Source: an uncultured Coprococcus sp.
GTDB lineage: Bacteria; Bacillota; Clostridia; Lachnospirales; Lachnospiraceae
Assembly (NCBI GenBank): GCA_947632705.1
Contig: CANRQE010000002.1
Span: 1-64,000, forward strand
DNA: 64,000 bases
Direction: 5' to 3'
Shown here one piece after another: positions 8,727-17,909 of this stretch. The notes under the pieces are model-generated. The model was not told the origin of the DNA, did no database searches, and saw only the letters and a list, made by a program, of their open reading frames with translations. The number at the start of each line of letters is the position of its first letter. The first letter of the stretch is position 1. A program made the translations under genes and the position numbers.

Positions 8727-11555
8727 CTATTCCACATTCTTCTTCCAGTTTTCAAAGAGAAGAATATCCTGATAAGAAATATCTGATATAGAAGCACTTG
8801 TTACAGACGCTCCTGCGCCTACTGCTTCACCTTCATATTGAAGTAAAATCTTTCTGGTTATCAGATTGATATCCGTATCTGCACTTCCTGCACAGGCAGC
8901 CAACAGATTTGCTATATAATTGGCATCTGCAGATAAGCTGATATCATGATCACATATAACCTTTGCACCTGTAATGATCATACCCGTAAAGGATGTTACA
9001 TCACTTCTGAATGTGACATTACCACCGCAGATTATAATACCTCGCGCAGATCCGTCCGCAGCAGTAGGTGCAATCTGAACATCGCCTCTCTGAACAATCA
9101 GTAAGGATTCCACTCCATTCGGATCCGTATATGTTTTTGATATATTCACAAAACCAATTCCCTCTGAAGCATCTCCATTGAATATAATGTCATAATTTAC
9201 ATAATGATTCAGTGGCGTAATACTGTAATTATAGGAATATCTGTCTATAGATCCATCTGCTGAGTTAATTTGATTATATATATATTTGCCGTCTGCAAGA
9301 GTATAGTTTGCAAGCTCCCATGCCGAAATTTCATTATCTGCATCATCCGTTTTGTTTAATACAGATAAATGATCTCTCATATTAATATACATATATGTTA
9401 TAAAGTTACTGATCTGCTGCTCTGAACTGGCTGTGCCATTAATCGCAAGTTCAGAAGAAGATGCCATCAAATCATTAAATACATTATTGTTTTCCGAAAC
9501 ACTTCCATTACCCAATAACAACGCAAATGTTTTGGAATGAGATGCATTTGTCAGTTCAACGTCTACTCTCGCAATCGTATCCGTGGAAGCTCTATAAAAC
9601 AAAGAATCATCCCGGTTCTGATATGTCAATGCACCTGCTGTATTAATCCTGCTGTCGTCTACACTTCCATCAGCATTAGACGGCAATAATAAATTTACCT
9701 CAAATTCTTCATAATTTGCAACATTATAAAGTTTACTGAGAATTTCATCTCCATATCCGCCTGCAAACAGATCATAATATTTTTCTGCAAATTCCTCAGC
9801 CTTACTTCTTCCATCTCCATCCGGATCAGGATCAGCAGAATCAATATACAGATAGTAATAGGTATGTCCTGATACCACCTGCGGAACCGCACTGATCATG
9901 TATTCGCCGGAAGACAAGGTTGTTAAAAAGTCATCATATAATTCTGTAATCACTGCATCTGCAGCAAATGTTCTCGGAAATCTGAGGCTTACCGTACCAT
10001 CTGTATTTTCATTCAGTACTTCCCATTGCGTCAGGAAAATCAGCTGATTGGATTTTACATCCAGGGACTGACCCGTGGAGTAATCCTCTACATTAATATA
10101 ATCAAAATCCATTTGCTGTCCGTCCTCTTCCACATGTGGATTTGCTAACTTTGAAAACTCAATATAAGACTTACCTGCAATATACAGGGTATCCAGTCTG
10201 CTCATATCCAAAGTAGAATCTTTACCATTCACAATCACAGCACTATCACTGAAATGAGACCGTAAGGAATAACCCGTTGCAAGTCTACCGGCTGTTTTCA
10301 GGAGATTGATGCTTCTGACATCATCTGATGTATAGCTATATCCGAAATATCGGCCGCTGGAGAATGTCAAGTTGGATTTTTCGGCATTCAATTCCGTATC
10401 ATCATAGATATATGCATTTGCTGCCGCCTTAATATTTCCACCCTCGGTTCCACCGATTACAATACTGTCCGCCCATACCTCTGATAAAAGAGTAGAACGG
10501 CCGGACATCGCAATAGATGCACCATCAAAAGCCGTAATAGAACCCGGACAAATAATAATGTCAGAATTCAGTGTCAGATTAGAATTATCTCCTTCTACAT
10601 AGATACCGGAATAAGCGCTCTCATTCACAGAACCCCATCTGGTCGTCAGGTCATTATACTTATCTGTAACCTTTGTATTGGTCTGCCTGTTATAATCCTT
10701 GTTATAATAATCGGATGCTGTATAAATATTTCCTTTCACAGTTACATCCGTACCGCTGGTGGTTTCATCCACCTGAAGGCCCATATCAGCAAGAATTGCA
10801 TAATTGTACAGACTGTTTCCGGTTGCACTGCTCATGTCAAACGAAACATTATACTCCGGCTGCTCCAAAACAAGATCCGTTGTAATGGACTGGGTATAGG
10901 TTCCCTGTGCCATCACCTCTTTGTCTGCCGCACTAATTGTAATCGTTCTCTTCACGCCAAGATTTTTAAAAGTAATGCTTACAATATCATCCTCATTAAA
11001 TGCAATATCCGGATAAGTATTATATGATACAGTCCCGTCATCATCTACAATACATTCATAAGAAATGGAATGCCCTGCACTGTCCGTATAAATAACCTGC
11101 ATATTGTTACATAGCAATGAAACATTCGGATCAGTAATATATCCTTCTAATGTCATAATAATACGGTCAATTCCATCATAATTCGCATCCCTTACCATGC
11201 CCTGTATAAAAAGTCTTTTAAATAAATCATTTGCCTGATCATTATCCAGATTCATATACTGCTGTTTATTTGTATCATAGGTAACAACAAGCTCAGCGGT
11301 TGTTGTATAGGCATTGTAAAGATGCTCATTTACCGTTGCACCGATGCCTGCATAAATCTCATCCATTGCCTGCTCAACTGCATAAAAGTTGTTCAGGGAA
11401 TTCAACTTATAAAATTTCAACCTGTATGCAAGCAGCATTCCCATCAGTAATGCACTGACCAAAACGCTCAAAAATGTGGTAGATACAATGACAAGGACAA
11501 GACTGGAGCCACGATTATTCATCATTTTCAGCTTTCGCTTTATCTTCTTAATCAT
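8727..11555 (-). CDS. Very large (942 aa) pilin-like protein lacking Glu5, PilX/GspK-like position
   Basis: MIKKIKRKLKMMNNRG|SSLVLVIVSTTFLSVLVSALLMGMLL; between minor pilin genes. Confidence 0.8.
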   Translation of the reverse strand: MIKKIKRKLKMMNNRGSSLVLVIVSTTFLSVLVSALLMGMLLAYRLKFYKLNSLNNFYAVEQAMDEIYAGIGATVNEHLYNAYTTTAELVVTYDTNKQQYMNLDNDQANDLFKRLFIQGMVRDANYDGIDRIIMTLEGYITDPNVSLLCNNMQVIYTDSAGHSISYECIVDDDGTVSYNTYPDIAFNEDDIVSITFKNLGVKRTITISAADKEVMAQGTYTQSITTDLVLEQPEYNVSFDMSSATGNSLYNYAILADMGLQVDETTSGTDVTVKGNIYTASDYYNKDYNRQTNTKVTDKYNDLTTRWGSVNESAYSGIYVEGDNSNLTLNSDIIICPGSITAFDGASIAMSGRSTLLSEVWADSIVIGGTEGGNIKAAANAYIYDDTELNAEKSNLTFSSGRYFGYSYTSDDVRSINLLKTAGRLATGYSLRSHFSDSAVIVNGKDSTLDMSRLDTLYIAGKSYIEFSKLANPHVEEDGQQMDFDYINVEDYSTGQSLDVKSNQLIFLTQWEVLNENTDGTVSLRFPRTFAADAVITELYDDFLTTLSSGEYMISAVPQVVSGHTYYYLYIDSADPDPDGDGRSKAEEFAEKYYDLFAGGYGDEILSKLYNVANYEEFEVNLLLPSNADGSVDDSRINTAGALTYQNRDDSLFYRASTDTIARVDVELTNASHSKTFALLLGNGSVSENNNVFNDLMASSSELAINGTASSEQQISNFITYMYINMRDHLSVLNKTDDADNEISAWELANYTLADGKYIYNQINSADGSIDRYSYNYSITPLNHYVNYDIIFNGDASEGIGFVNISKTYTDPNGVESLLIVQRGDVQIAPTAADGSARGIIICGGNVTFRSDVTSFTGMIITGAKVICDHDISLSADANYIANLLAACAGSADTDINLITRKILLQYEGEAVGAGASVTSASISDISYQDILLFENWKKNVE

Positions 11556-11558
11556 CTG

Positions 11559-12887
11559 CTATCTCCCCCTTGTTCCTGATATTTCTGTATTAATGCCCTC
11601 ACTGCTGGTAAGCGTTACATGAATGTCATAAAGATATACATCCTCATTCTCATCTTCTGCCAGACCCTTAATTGGTACATCGCTGTCTGCAGCCGGTGTA
11701 AAGTTTGTATATACACTCATATTGCTACTGTCACCACCTGCAAGCATAACATGCACATTGACATCCTGCTGTGTGGTCAGATAAGAAGGATTCTTATAAA
11801 CCAAATCTTCTGCGTCGCTGATATTATATCCTACAGAAGAAGAATTGAAATAATTTACAATCAGATCTTCATAATTAGTATCGATATCGGCTGCCGACTC
11901 AAAAAGATAAAACTTTACTTCTTCATCTGAAAGACCGGAAGTATCAATCGAAATATGATCATCCAGACAGTATATATTGTTGTAGGTTGCCGGCATATAT
12001 AACAGATAGATTGGAGGCAGCTTCTCAAAAGACTGCTGATATACAATTCCGCTTCTGGTTCCATACATCGTATCAGGGTAGAACTCATTATTGGTATAAA
12101 TTCCACTGACAATACTTCTTGTATGATCCACATATCTGACTATACATTTGACAATATATTCTCCTGCTGATTTTGACACCTCAATTGTCGTATATTTGTC
12201 AAAAGAATCATTAACAAAATAATCGGCACCTGATAAATACTGACTATAATACACATCATAATTCTTTAAGAGCTCAATTTTTACATCCTTAAAATATTGA
12301 TATGCCTGCATGTCAAGATTATTGCCATCCACTCCGGTTGGTCCGGTATACGTTGCTCCGGTTATAATTGCAAACTGCTTATTGTCCAATGCACGAATGG
12401 TTCCCGTTGCAGCCGGAGACTGCACCGGATCCCCTGCGGCATCAACCTTTATATCATCTGTTTCACTATCATAGATATATCCGGCAGCCGCAACGGCATA
12501 AGCCAAATTGTTAACCGTTACTTCACAATCATAAGTCTCATAGGAGGTACCTAATGTAATATCATTACATTCATAGGAATCCTCAGTATAAGATACGGTC
12601 GTCCCATTTGAAAGTGTCTTGGTCTGTGGCGTAGATGCGGTCTTTGTAAATGTATATGAGCCGTCTATTGTCACAGTATCCCCTACACTGTCAGGAAATG
12701 AACACACCTTAAAATTCTCCATGATTCCTTCCGCTTTTTCAATGGCATACTGTTTCTTTGTAGAATCTCTGTTTACACTAATTGCGGAAATCAACTGTGT
12801 TGTAAGTGGAACAATCAGTATTGCAAACACTGCAATGGCAATGATGATCTCGACTATACTAAAGCCTTTATTATTATTTTTTGCCAT
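11559..12887 (-). CDS. Type IV minor pilin-like protein, 442 aa (Glu5 present)
   Basis: MAKNNNKG|FSIVEIIIAIAVFAILIVPLTTQLISAIS. Confidence 0.85.
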   Translation of the reverse strand: MAKNNNKGFSIVEIIIAIAVFAILIVPLTTQLISAISVNRDSTKKQYAIEKAEGIMENFKVCSFPDSVGDTVTIDGSYTFTKTASTPQTKTLSNGTTVSYTEDSYECNDITLGTSYETYDCEVTVNNLAYAVAAAGYIYDSETDDIKVDAAGDPVQSPAATGTIRALDNKQFAIITGATYTGPTGVDGNNLDMQAYQYFKDVKIELLKNYDVYYSQYLSGADYFVNDSFDKYTTIEVSKSAGEYIVKCIVRYVDHTRSIVSGIYTNNEFYPDTMYGTRSGIVYQQSFEKLPPIYLLYMPATYNNIYCLDDHISIDTSGLSDEEVKFYLFESAADIDTNYEDLIVNYFNSSSVGYNISDAEDLVYKNPSYLTTQQDVNVHVMLAGGDSSNMSVYTNFTPAADSDVPIKGLAEDENEDVYLYDIHVTLTSSEGINTEISGTRGR

Positions 12888-12923
12888 TCATTTTCACTCC
12901 GTTCAAAATCACTCCGTTGGTTA

Positions 12924-13730
12924 CTATCTTACAACTGTCTCTGAGTTTGAATTGACAGGCTGGCTGACCGTAGGATTACCAAAGATATTATCTGTACCAA
13001 CCGGTACATTTACATCAGCCTGATCTGTTGTTCTGTCTCCGCCATTCACTGCATAGGCTGAGAATATCAAATCACCTTCATACTCTCCGGTGGTTTCGCT
13101 GAAGCTGATACTTACCGCATCAACTGTCATTCTGAAATCACTTGCTTCGATATAATCAATCACGTCCTTGATTGCTTCGTAGTCTCCGGAATAAGTTGTC
13201 GGAAATGTTGCAGAATAACAATTAAACACATCACCGGAACCGGTTCCGGCTGCTGCACCGTCACCGGTTGCTGTTGTATTGTCACCGGCTGCTGCATTGT
13301 CACCGGCTGCCGCACTGTCACCGGTTGCTGCTGCATTATCACCTAATGATACATCACCTGTCGCACCGGTTCCGAGTGTATAGAACAGAGTATTTTCTCC
13401 CATATTTACATCAGGGAAGTGAATCTCATACTCATCCTTGATGCCCTGCAGATACATAATGATGTTTTCCTGATAAATCTCAGATGGAAAACCTGCAAGA
13501 ATGGCTTCGTAACCTTGCTTATAAGTCTCTGTTCCATCAATATACTGCTGTCTGTTGTTATCCTTTGCTTTCAGATCATCATAATAGGTCTGACGTGTAT
13601 CCTTTTCATCCAGAATTTTAGTTCTGTCTTCAAAATTTGGCTTAATAATATAAATAATCGATAAAGCCACAATAGCCACTGCCAAAACAAATAATAAGAA
13701 ATTTCTTTGTCCTCTTGATATAGCTTCCAT
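12924..13730 (-). CDS. pilO: PilO-like pilus alignment-complex protein
   Basis: Position after the PilM-PilN gene; short N-terminal TM then coiled-coil (NFEDRTKILDEKDTRQTYYDDLKAKDNNRQQYIDGTETYKQGYEAIL), typical PilO organisation; low sequence conservation. Confidence 0.6.
   Translation of the reverse strand: MEAISRGQRNFLLFVLAVAIVALSIIYIIKPNFEDRTKILDEKDTRQTYYDDLKAKDNNRQQYIDGTETYKQGYEAILAGFPSEIYQENIIMYLQGIKDEYEIHFPDVNMGENTLFYTLGTGATGDVSLGDNAAATGDSAAAGDNAAAGDNTTATGDGAAAGTGSGDVFNCYSATFPTTYSGDYEAIKDVIDYIEASDFRMTVDAVSISFSETTGEYEGDLIFSAYAVNGGDRTTDQADVNVPVGTDNIFGNPTVSQPVNSNSETVVR
13226..13370 (-). repeat. 18/21-bp tandem repeat inside the PilO-like gene
   Basis: Units TCACCGGYTGCYGCAYTG (+ strand) encoding GDNAAATGDSAAAGDNAAAGDNTTATGDGAAAG. 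Confidence 0.85.
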
Positions 13731-13745
13731 ACTTGATATCCTCCT

Positions 13746-15362
13746 TTACTCTACGACAACATCTTCTGTTGTGCCTTCTACAATTGCTGATGCCGGAAGA
13801 ACATAGATACATGATACGGTGAAATCATATGTTACTTCTCCAGTTACATTATCAACTGCTTCTGAAATACTGCCAACAAATGAATCATCAATACATTCAA
13901 TTTCTTTCAGATTAATAGCAAATGCAGCAATATCGTCATAATTTTCAGATGAGCCCGAAAGTTCAACGCCTGTTGCATCAGAAGTAAAAGCAGTAATATT
14001 GATACCCTTTGGCTGTTTGTCCTCTAATTCCGAAATCAACTGACTTACATTTTCGTTGAGGTTATATGTATATGCAACCATTGTCATGGCGTCCATATAT
14101 ACACTTTCAGCGTCATTATAATCTTCTACAATCTGCTCGATATCCCGAATGGCTTCTATATCGCTGTTTACCTTATCCAATTCATCCTGCGCCTGATTCT
14201 TCATCAAAATAGACGCTATAATTCCTCCGGCGGAGGCAAGCACAGCCAGAATCAGAATGGTTACAAATATCGGTGTCAGATCCTTTGTTCCGGCTGAAGC
14301 CTTGCCGCCTGCTGTATCAGCAATCGAAAAGCCCATAGGGGCAAAGGCCGCACCGATTGGAACCATAAGATAAACCGGATTATAAATCTTCAGATCAATC
14401 TTTGGGTCAAATTTAATGTTATACAAGCTGTCCATAACTCTTGTTGAAACATTTAACTGAACCTTGAACAAGCCGTCAATTCCTTTGATCAGGGCACCGT
14501 CGCCTGTCAGGAATACATCATCAATCGGTTTGTCAGGGTTCTTGGAAGTAAAGAAATCCATCACACGACCAATATTGTTGATCAGATATCTGAATGCTCC
14601 TGTTATGGCATTGTCATCAAAATCAACTGTAATCAGTCTTTCATTCTGGAGCAGGGTCATAGCGGTAGTAGCATCTACACCCTTTGCATCCATCACTTCA
14701 TTTACAACTACATTTGTTCCATAAGGGATCGTTCTCTGTAAGAGAAGGATATCTCCCTTAACAATATTCAGGACAGTTGACTCACTACCTAACTGGATTA
14801 CCATAGTTGTCATATTTTCGCTGGTCTGTGTCTTGATCAGCTGCAACATACTGTTTCCAATAAAATCAAGATCAACTACCTTCAGTCCCGCCAGAGCTGC
14901 CACATCATAGTATGCATGAACCATATTAGATGGTGCTGCAACCGCCAGAACTCTTAACTGTTTGTTATTTTCTTCATCAGTAATTGTCTCTAATACAGAA
15001 TGGGATACTATGTAATCCTCTATATTAACAGGGAAATACTCTGATGAGTTCGCATTAATAATTCCTTTAATTTTGTTTTCTTTTACGAAAGGTACGATAA
15101 CCTCTCTGTTTACAATCTTTGTTGAACTGAGTACAAAGATTGCATTTTTGTTGGATATGCCGTTTGCAGCAAGCTGTGTCTTGATTGCCTCTGCAATCCG
15201 GTCCTTGTCTCTGATAACGCCGTCTTCGAATGCATCCTCCGGAGTCTCGAAGATAATGGCATTATGTACTGTTGACTGCTTCTTATTAGAAGCTGTCACT
15301 TCAATGATCGTAATACTTTCATTCGTAATGTCGATTGTTAAAACTTTGTTATTACTCGCCAT
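13746..15362 (-). CDS. pilM: PilM-PilN fusion protein
   Basis: N-terminal ~340 aa actin-like PilM (MASNNKVLTIDITNESITIIEV...MVIQLGSESTVLNIVKGDILLLQRTIPYG...FLTGDGALIKG), then TM (PIFVTILILAVLASAGGIIASIL) and PilN-like coiled-coil/ferredoxin-like domain. Confidence 0.85.
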   Translation of the reverse strand: MASNNKVLTIDITNESITIIEVTASNKKQSTVHNAIIFETPEDAFEDGVIRDKDRIAEAIKTQLAANGISNKNAIFVLSSTKIVNREVIVPFVKENKIKGIINANSSEYFPVNIEDYIVSHSVLETITDEENNKQLRVLAVAAPSNMVHAYYDVAALAGLKVVDLDFIGNSMLQLIKTQTSENMTTMVIQLGSESTVLNIVKGDILLLQRTIPYGTNVVVNEVMDAKGVDATTAMTLLQNERLITVDFDDNAITGAFRYLINNIGRVMDFFTSKNPDKPIDDVFLTGDGALIKGIDGLFKVQLNVSTRVMDSLYNIKFDPKIDLKIYNPVYLMVPIGAAFAPMGFSIADTAGGKASAGTKDLTPIFVTILILAVLASAGGIIASILMKNQAQDELDKVNSDIEAIRDIEQIVEDYNDAESVYMDAMTMVAYTYNLNENVSQLISELEDKQPKGINITAFTSDATGVELSGSSENYDDIAAFAINLKEIECIDDSFVGSISEAVDNVTGEVTYDFTVSCIYVLPASAIVEGTTEDVVVE

Positions 15363-15476
15363 TTTAAATAGCCTCCCTCGCTAATCAGTAGTTTTTTTTA
15401 ATAGGAAACCTGCGTTTCCAAAATACTTGAGTACCAGCTTACCAGCTGTCCACTCTGTCACCCTTTTTAATTGCTG

Positions 15477-15890
15477 TCATAACCGGCGCATGTCTGACCC
15501 ATTCACACATCCGGTCATAAGTGCCGCTAAATTAAGTTTCCAGCCTATCAGTAAGCCAGTTGCCGCCATAAGTTTAATGTCGCCGCCTCCTATTCCTCTA
15601 TCCTTAAGACTAAAGAATACAAGCAATAAAAAACCGCTGACCGCAAAAAAGCCGATTATGCGTGACGAATATTTCAAAGAAGTATTGCCACAACACTAAT
15701 AAGCCCCAGATAAAAAAATAAAAATGTTACTGGTCCTCATAAGTCTCCAGTCAAACAGGCTGATTTACATCAGCATCCACAGAGCCTGCAGAGGAGGTAC
15801 AGAACGGCAGTCATGAATATGTTATGTACGAGGAACAGTATCCTATCCGCACCGCCGTTCAAATGCCTCAATCGCAAGATATCTGAAGGG
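15477..15890 (-). pseudogene. pilD: Decayed prepilin peptidase (A24 family, PilD)
   Basis: One reading frame gives VPFRYLAIEAFERRCG*DTVPRT*HIHDCRSVPPLQALWMLM*ISLFDWRLMRTSNIFIFLSGAY*CCGNTSLKYSSRIIGFFAVSGFLLLVFFSLKDRGIGGGDIKLMAATGLLIGWKLNLAALMTGCVNGS; retains FDW and GGGDIKLM catalytic-Asp regions but has at least four in-frame stops. Confidence 0.75.
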
Positions 15891-15972
15891 GACTGTAAGT
15901 CCTCTTCAGATTTCTTGAAACACTCTGTTGTAAAGAAGCAAAGCTTCCTCGTTATCTCCTTGTCAGGATGTT

Positions 15973-16389
15973 TTACTTGTAGCTTGAATCTACATTAGGA
16001 TAAAGCTCTTTTCCGCCGCTGGCGTCAAGAATCTTGAAGTTACCGTTAGCATCCTCAATCTGAACATAGAATTTACCACCGCCGTTATACTTACGCTGTG
16101 GAACCTTGTTCTTTAATGCATCCTTTAATTCTGAGCCAAAAGCGTCACTACGTGCAGCCAGTGAGTCTAAGTCATATGTTCCTACAGATGGCTTCTTATC
16201 AAATCCAGCCTCTGTTGCAAGCGCTGTCGTCAAAGCTGTTGCAACGGTCTGTGCGTTTGAAACGTCTGTAGATTTTCTTGACTTGTTAATGTACTTAATC
16301 AGTGCCGGTGCAAGAGCGCCTGCAAGGATTGCCATAATGGCAATAACGATGATTAACTCAACCAATGAGAAACCTTTGTTGTTCTTCAT
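15973..16389 (-). CDS. pilA: Major type IV pilin
   Basis: MKNNKG|FSLVELIIVIAIMAILAGALAPALIKYINKSRKS; RBS AAGGAG upstream. Confidence 0.92.
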   Translation of the reverse strand: MKNNKGFSLVELIIVIAIMAILAGALAPALIKYINKSRKSTDVSNAQTVATALTTALATEAGFDKKPSVGTYDLDSLAARSDAFGSELKDALKNKVPQRKYNGGGKFYVQIEDANGNFKILDASGGKELYPNVDSSYK

Positions 16390-16500
16390 AATCATTCTCT
16401 CCTTTTTAAAAATAAAATTTGTTGTTTTATGATTGTGTTTGTTACACATATATTAACACCGGCACCCTCGTTATGCCGGAATTAACCGGATATAAAATCT

Positions 16501-17709
16501 TTATACGGAATCCATCGCATCGTACATGCTGATAATCGGTCCGTATACGGCTGCTACGATCATACCGACAATCAACGCCAGAATTACCATAATCATTGGC
16601 TCCATGGCGGCCGTCAGTGCATTGGTTGCAGCATCTACCTCTTCATCATAATAATCTGCAACCTTGCTGAGCATCTCTTCAATATCACCTGTTTCCTCAC
16701 CAATCTTGGTCATGGCGGAAAGCATCTGCGGAAGCATCTCCATATCCTTTAACGGTTTGGAGAGCGGCACACCCTTTGCTACCTGTGTTTTGGCATCTAA
16801 CAATCCCTCTCTGATAATCTTGTTGTCCATCATTCTTGCCACCTGCTCTACTGCATCAATCATGGAAATACCGGAAGCCATCAGGGTACTCATGGTTCTG
16901 GCAAATCTGGAGCATGCGGACTTAATATTCAGATTGCCGAAAATCGGTGCTTTCAGACCGATATTGGCAAAAAGCTGTGCGCCCGGTTCTGTCTTCTTGA
17001 AAAATTTGATGCCGAAGATTAATGCCACTATGATAATAATCAAGAGCCACCATTTATGTATCAGAAAATCACTTGCCGCCATCATTATCTTCGTCGGAAG
17101 CGGAAGGTCGGCTCCCATCTCTGCAAACATACTTTCGAAGTTTGGAATAACCGCTACCATAACGACGATAACAACGATAATCATAACGATCAAAACCACA
17201 ATAGGATAGGTCATGGCACCCTTAATCTTGGATGAAAGAGCATTGTCTTTATCGAAATGCTCCACCAGTCTGTCCAGACAGACTTCCAGATTACCGGACA
17301 TCTCGCCTGCCGCCACCATGTTGATCATGATCGGTGGGAATACATCCGGATTTACACGCAAGGCATCAGCCAGTGTCCCACCCTTTTCAATATAACTCCT
17401 CGCACTATAGATTGCCGCCCGCAACGTCTTGTTCTCAAGCTGGTCTCCCATCAGCTCCAGTGCTGCGATAACCGTAACACCGGCTTTTAAGACCGCTGAA
17501 AACTGTTTACAGAAGACACCCAGATCTCTGGATTTTACTTTCTTCTTAAACATGCCTCCGCCAAGCGGACTGCTCTGCTCCGTCAGGCTCATGACCGAAT
17601 AGCCTTCAGCCTTCAGCTTCTTCTCAGCCCCGTCCCGGTTTGCGGCATCAATGGTACCTTTTTTACTTTTACCATTTCTGTCAATCACCTTGTAATTAAA
17701 TACTGCCAT
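16501..17709 (-). CDS. pilC: Type IV pilus inner membrane platform protein PilC / type II secretion system F family
   Basis: MAVFNYKVIDRNGKSKKGTIDAANRDGAEKKLKAEGYSV...; two T2SSF domains. Confidence 0.93.
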   Translation of the reverse strand: MAVFNYKVIDRNGKSKKGTIDAANRDGAEKKLKAEGYSVMSLTEQSSPLGGGMFKKKVKSRDLGVFCKQFSAVLKAGVTVIAALELMGDQLENKTLRAAIYSARSYIEKGGTLADALRVNPDVFPPIMINMVAAGEMSGNLEVCLDRLVEHFDKDNALSSKIKGAMTYPIVVLIVMIIVVIVVMVAVIPNFESMFAEMGADLPLPTKIMMAASDFLIHKWWLLIIIIVALIFGIKFFKKTEPGAQLFANIGLKAPIFGNLNIKSACSRFARTMSTLMASGISMIDAVEQVARMMDNKIIREGLLDAKTQVAKGVPLSKPLKDMEMLPQMLSAMTKIGEETGDIEEMLSKVADYYDEEVDAATNALTAAMEPMIMVILALIVGMIVAAVYGPIISMYDAMDSV

Positions 17710-17807
17710 TATCATTCCTCCGACCCAATCATATTCTCGTAATCTTTGTACATTTTTCCCATGCAGATGGGCATAAATATACAACATACTTTTGTTTATA
17801 TAGCTAA

Positions 17808-17837
17808 ATAATACTATAATTCGTTGACATATTCAAC
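17808..17837 (-). promoter_or_regulatory. Putative promoter upstream of pilC
   Basis: Minus strand TTGAAT-N18-TATTAT. Confidence 0.35.
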
Positions 17838-17859
17838 ATTTTTCTTAAGAAATATGTTT
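17836..17859. promoter_or_regulatory. 24-bp near-perfect palindrome in the pilT-pilC gap
   Basis: AACATTTTTCTTAAGAAATATGTT, 11 of 12 base pairs match, adjoins the putative -35 box. Confidence 0.5.
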
Positions 17860-17909
17860 TTTTTGTAAATAATGCACAATTTGTTTCTGTAAAAACAATA
17901 CTTCAGGCT

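Noticed and set aside
13160-13342. 60-aa Gln/Pro/Val-rich ORF (QQPVT repeats) on minus strand
   Set aside because: Alternate-frame shadow of the pilO VNTR; no independent coding evidence.
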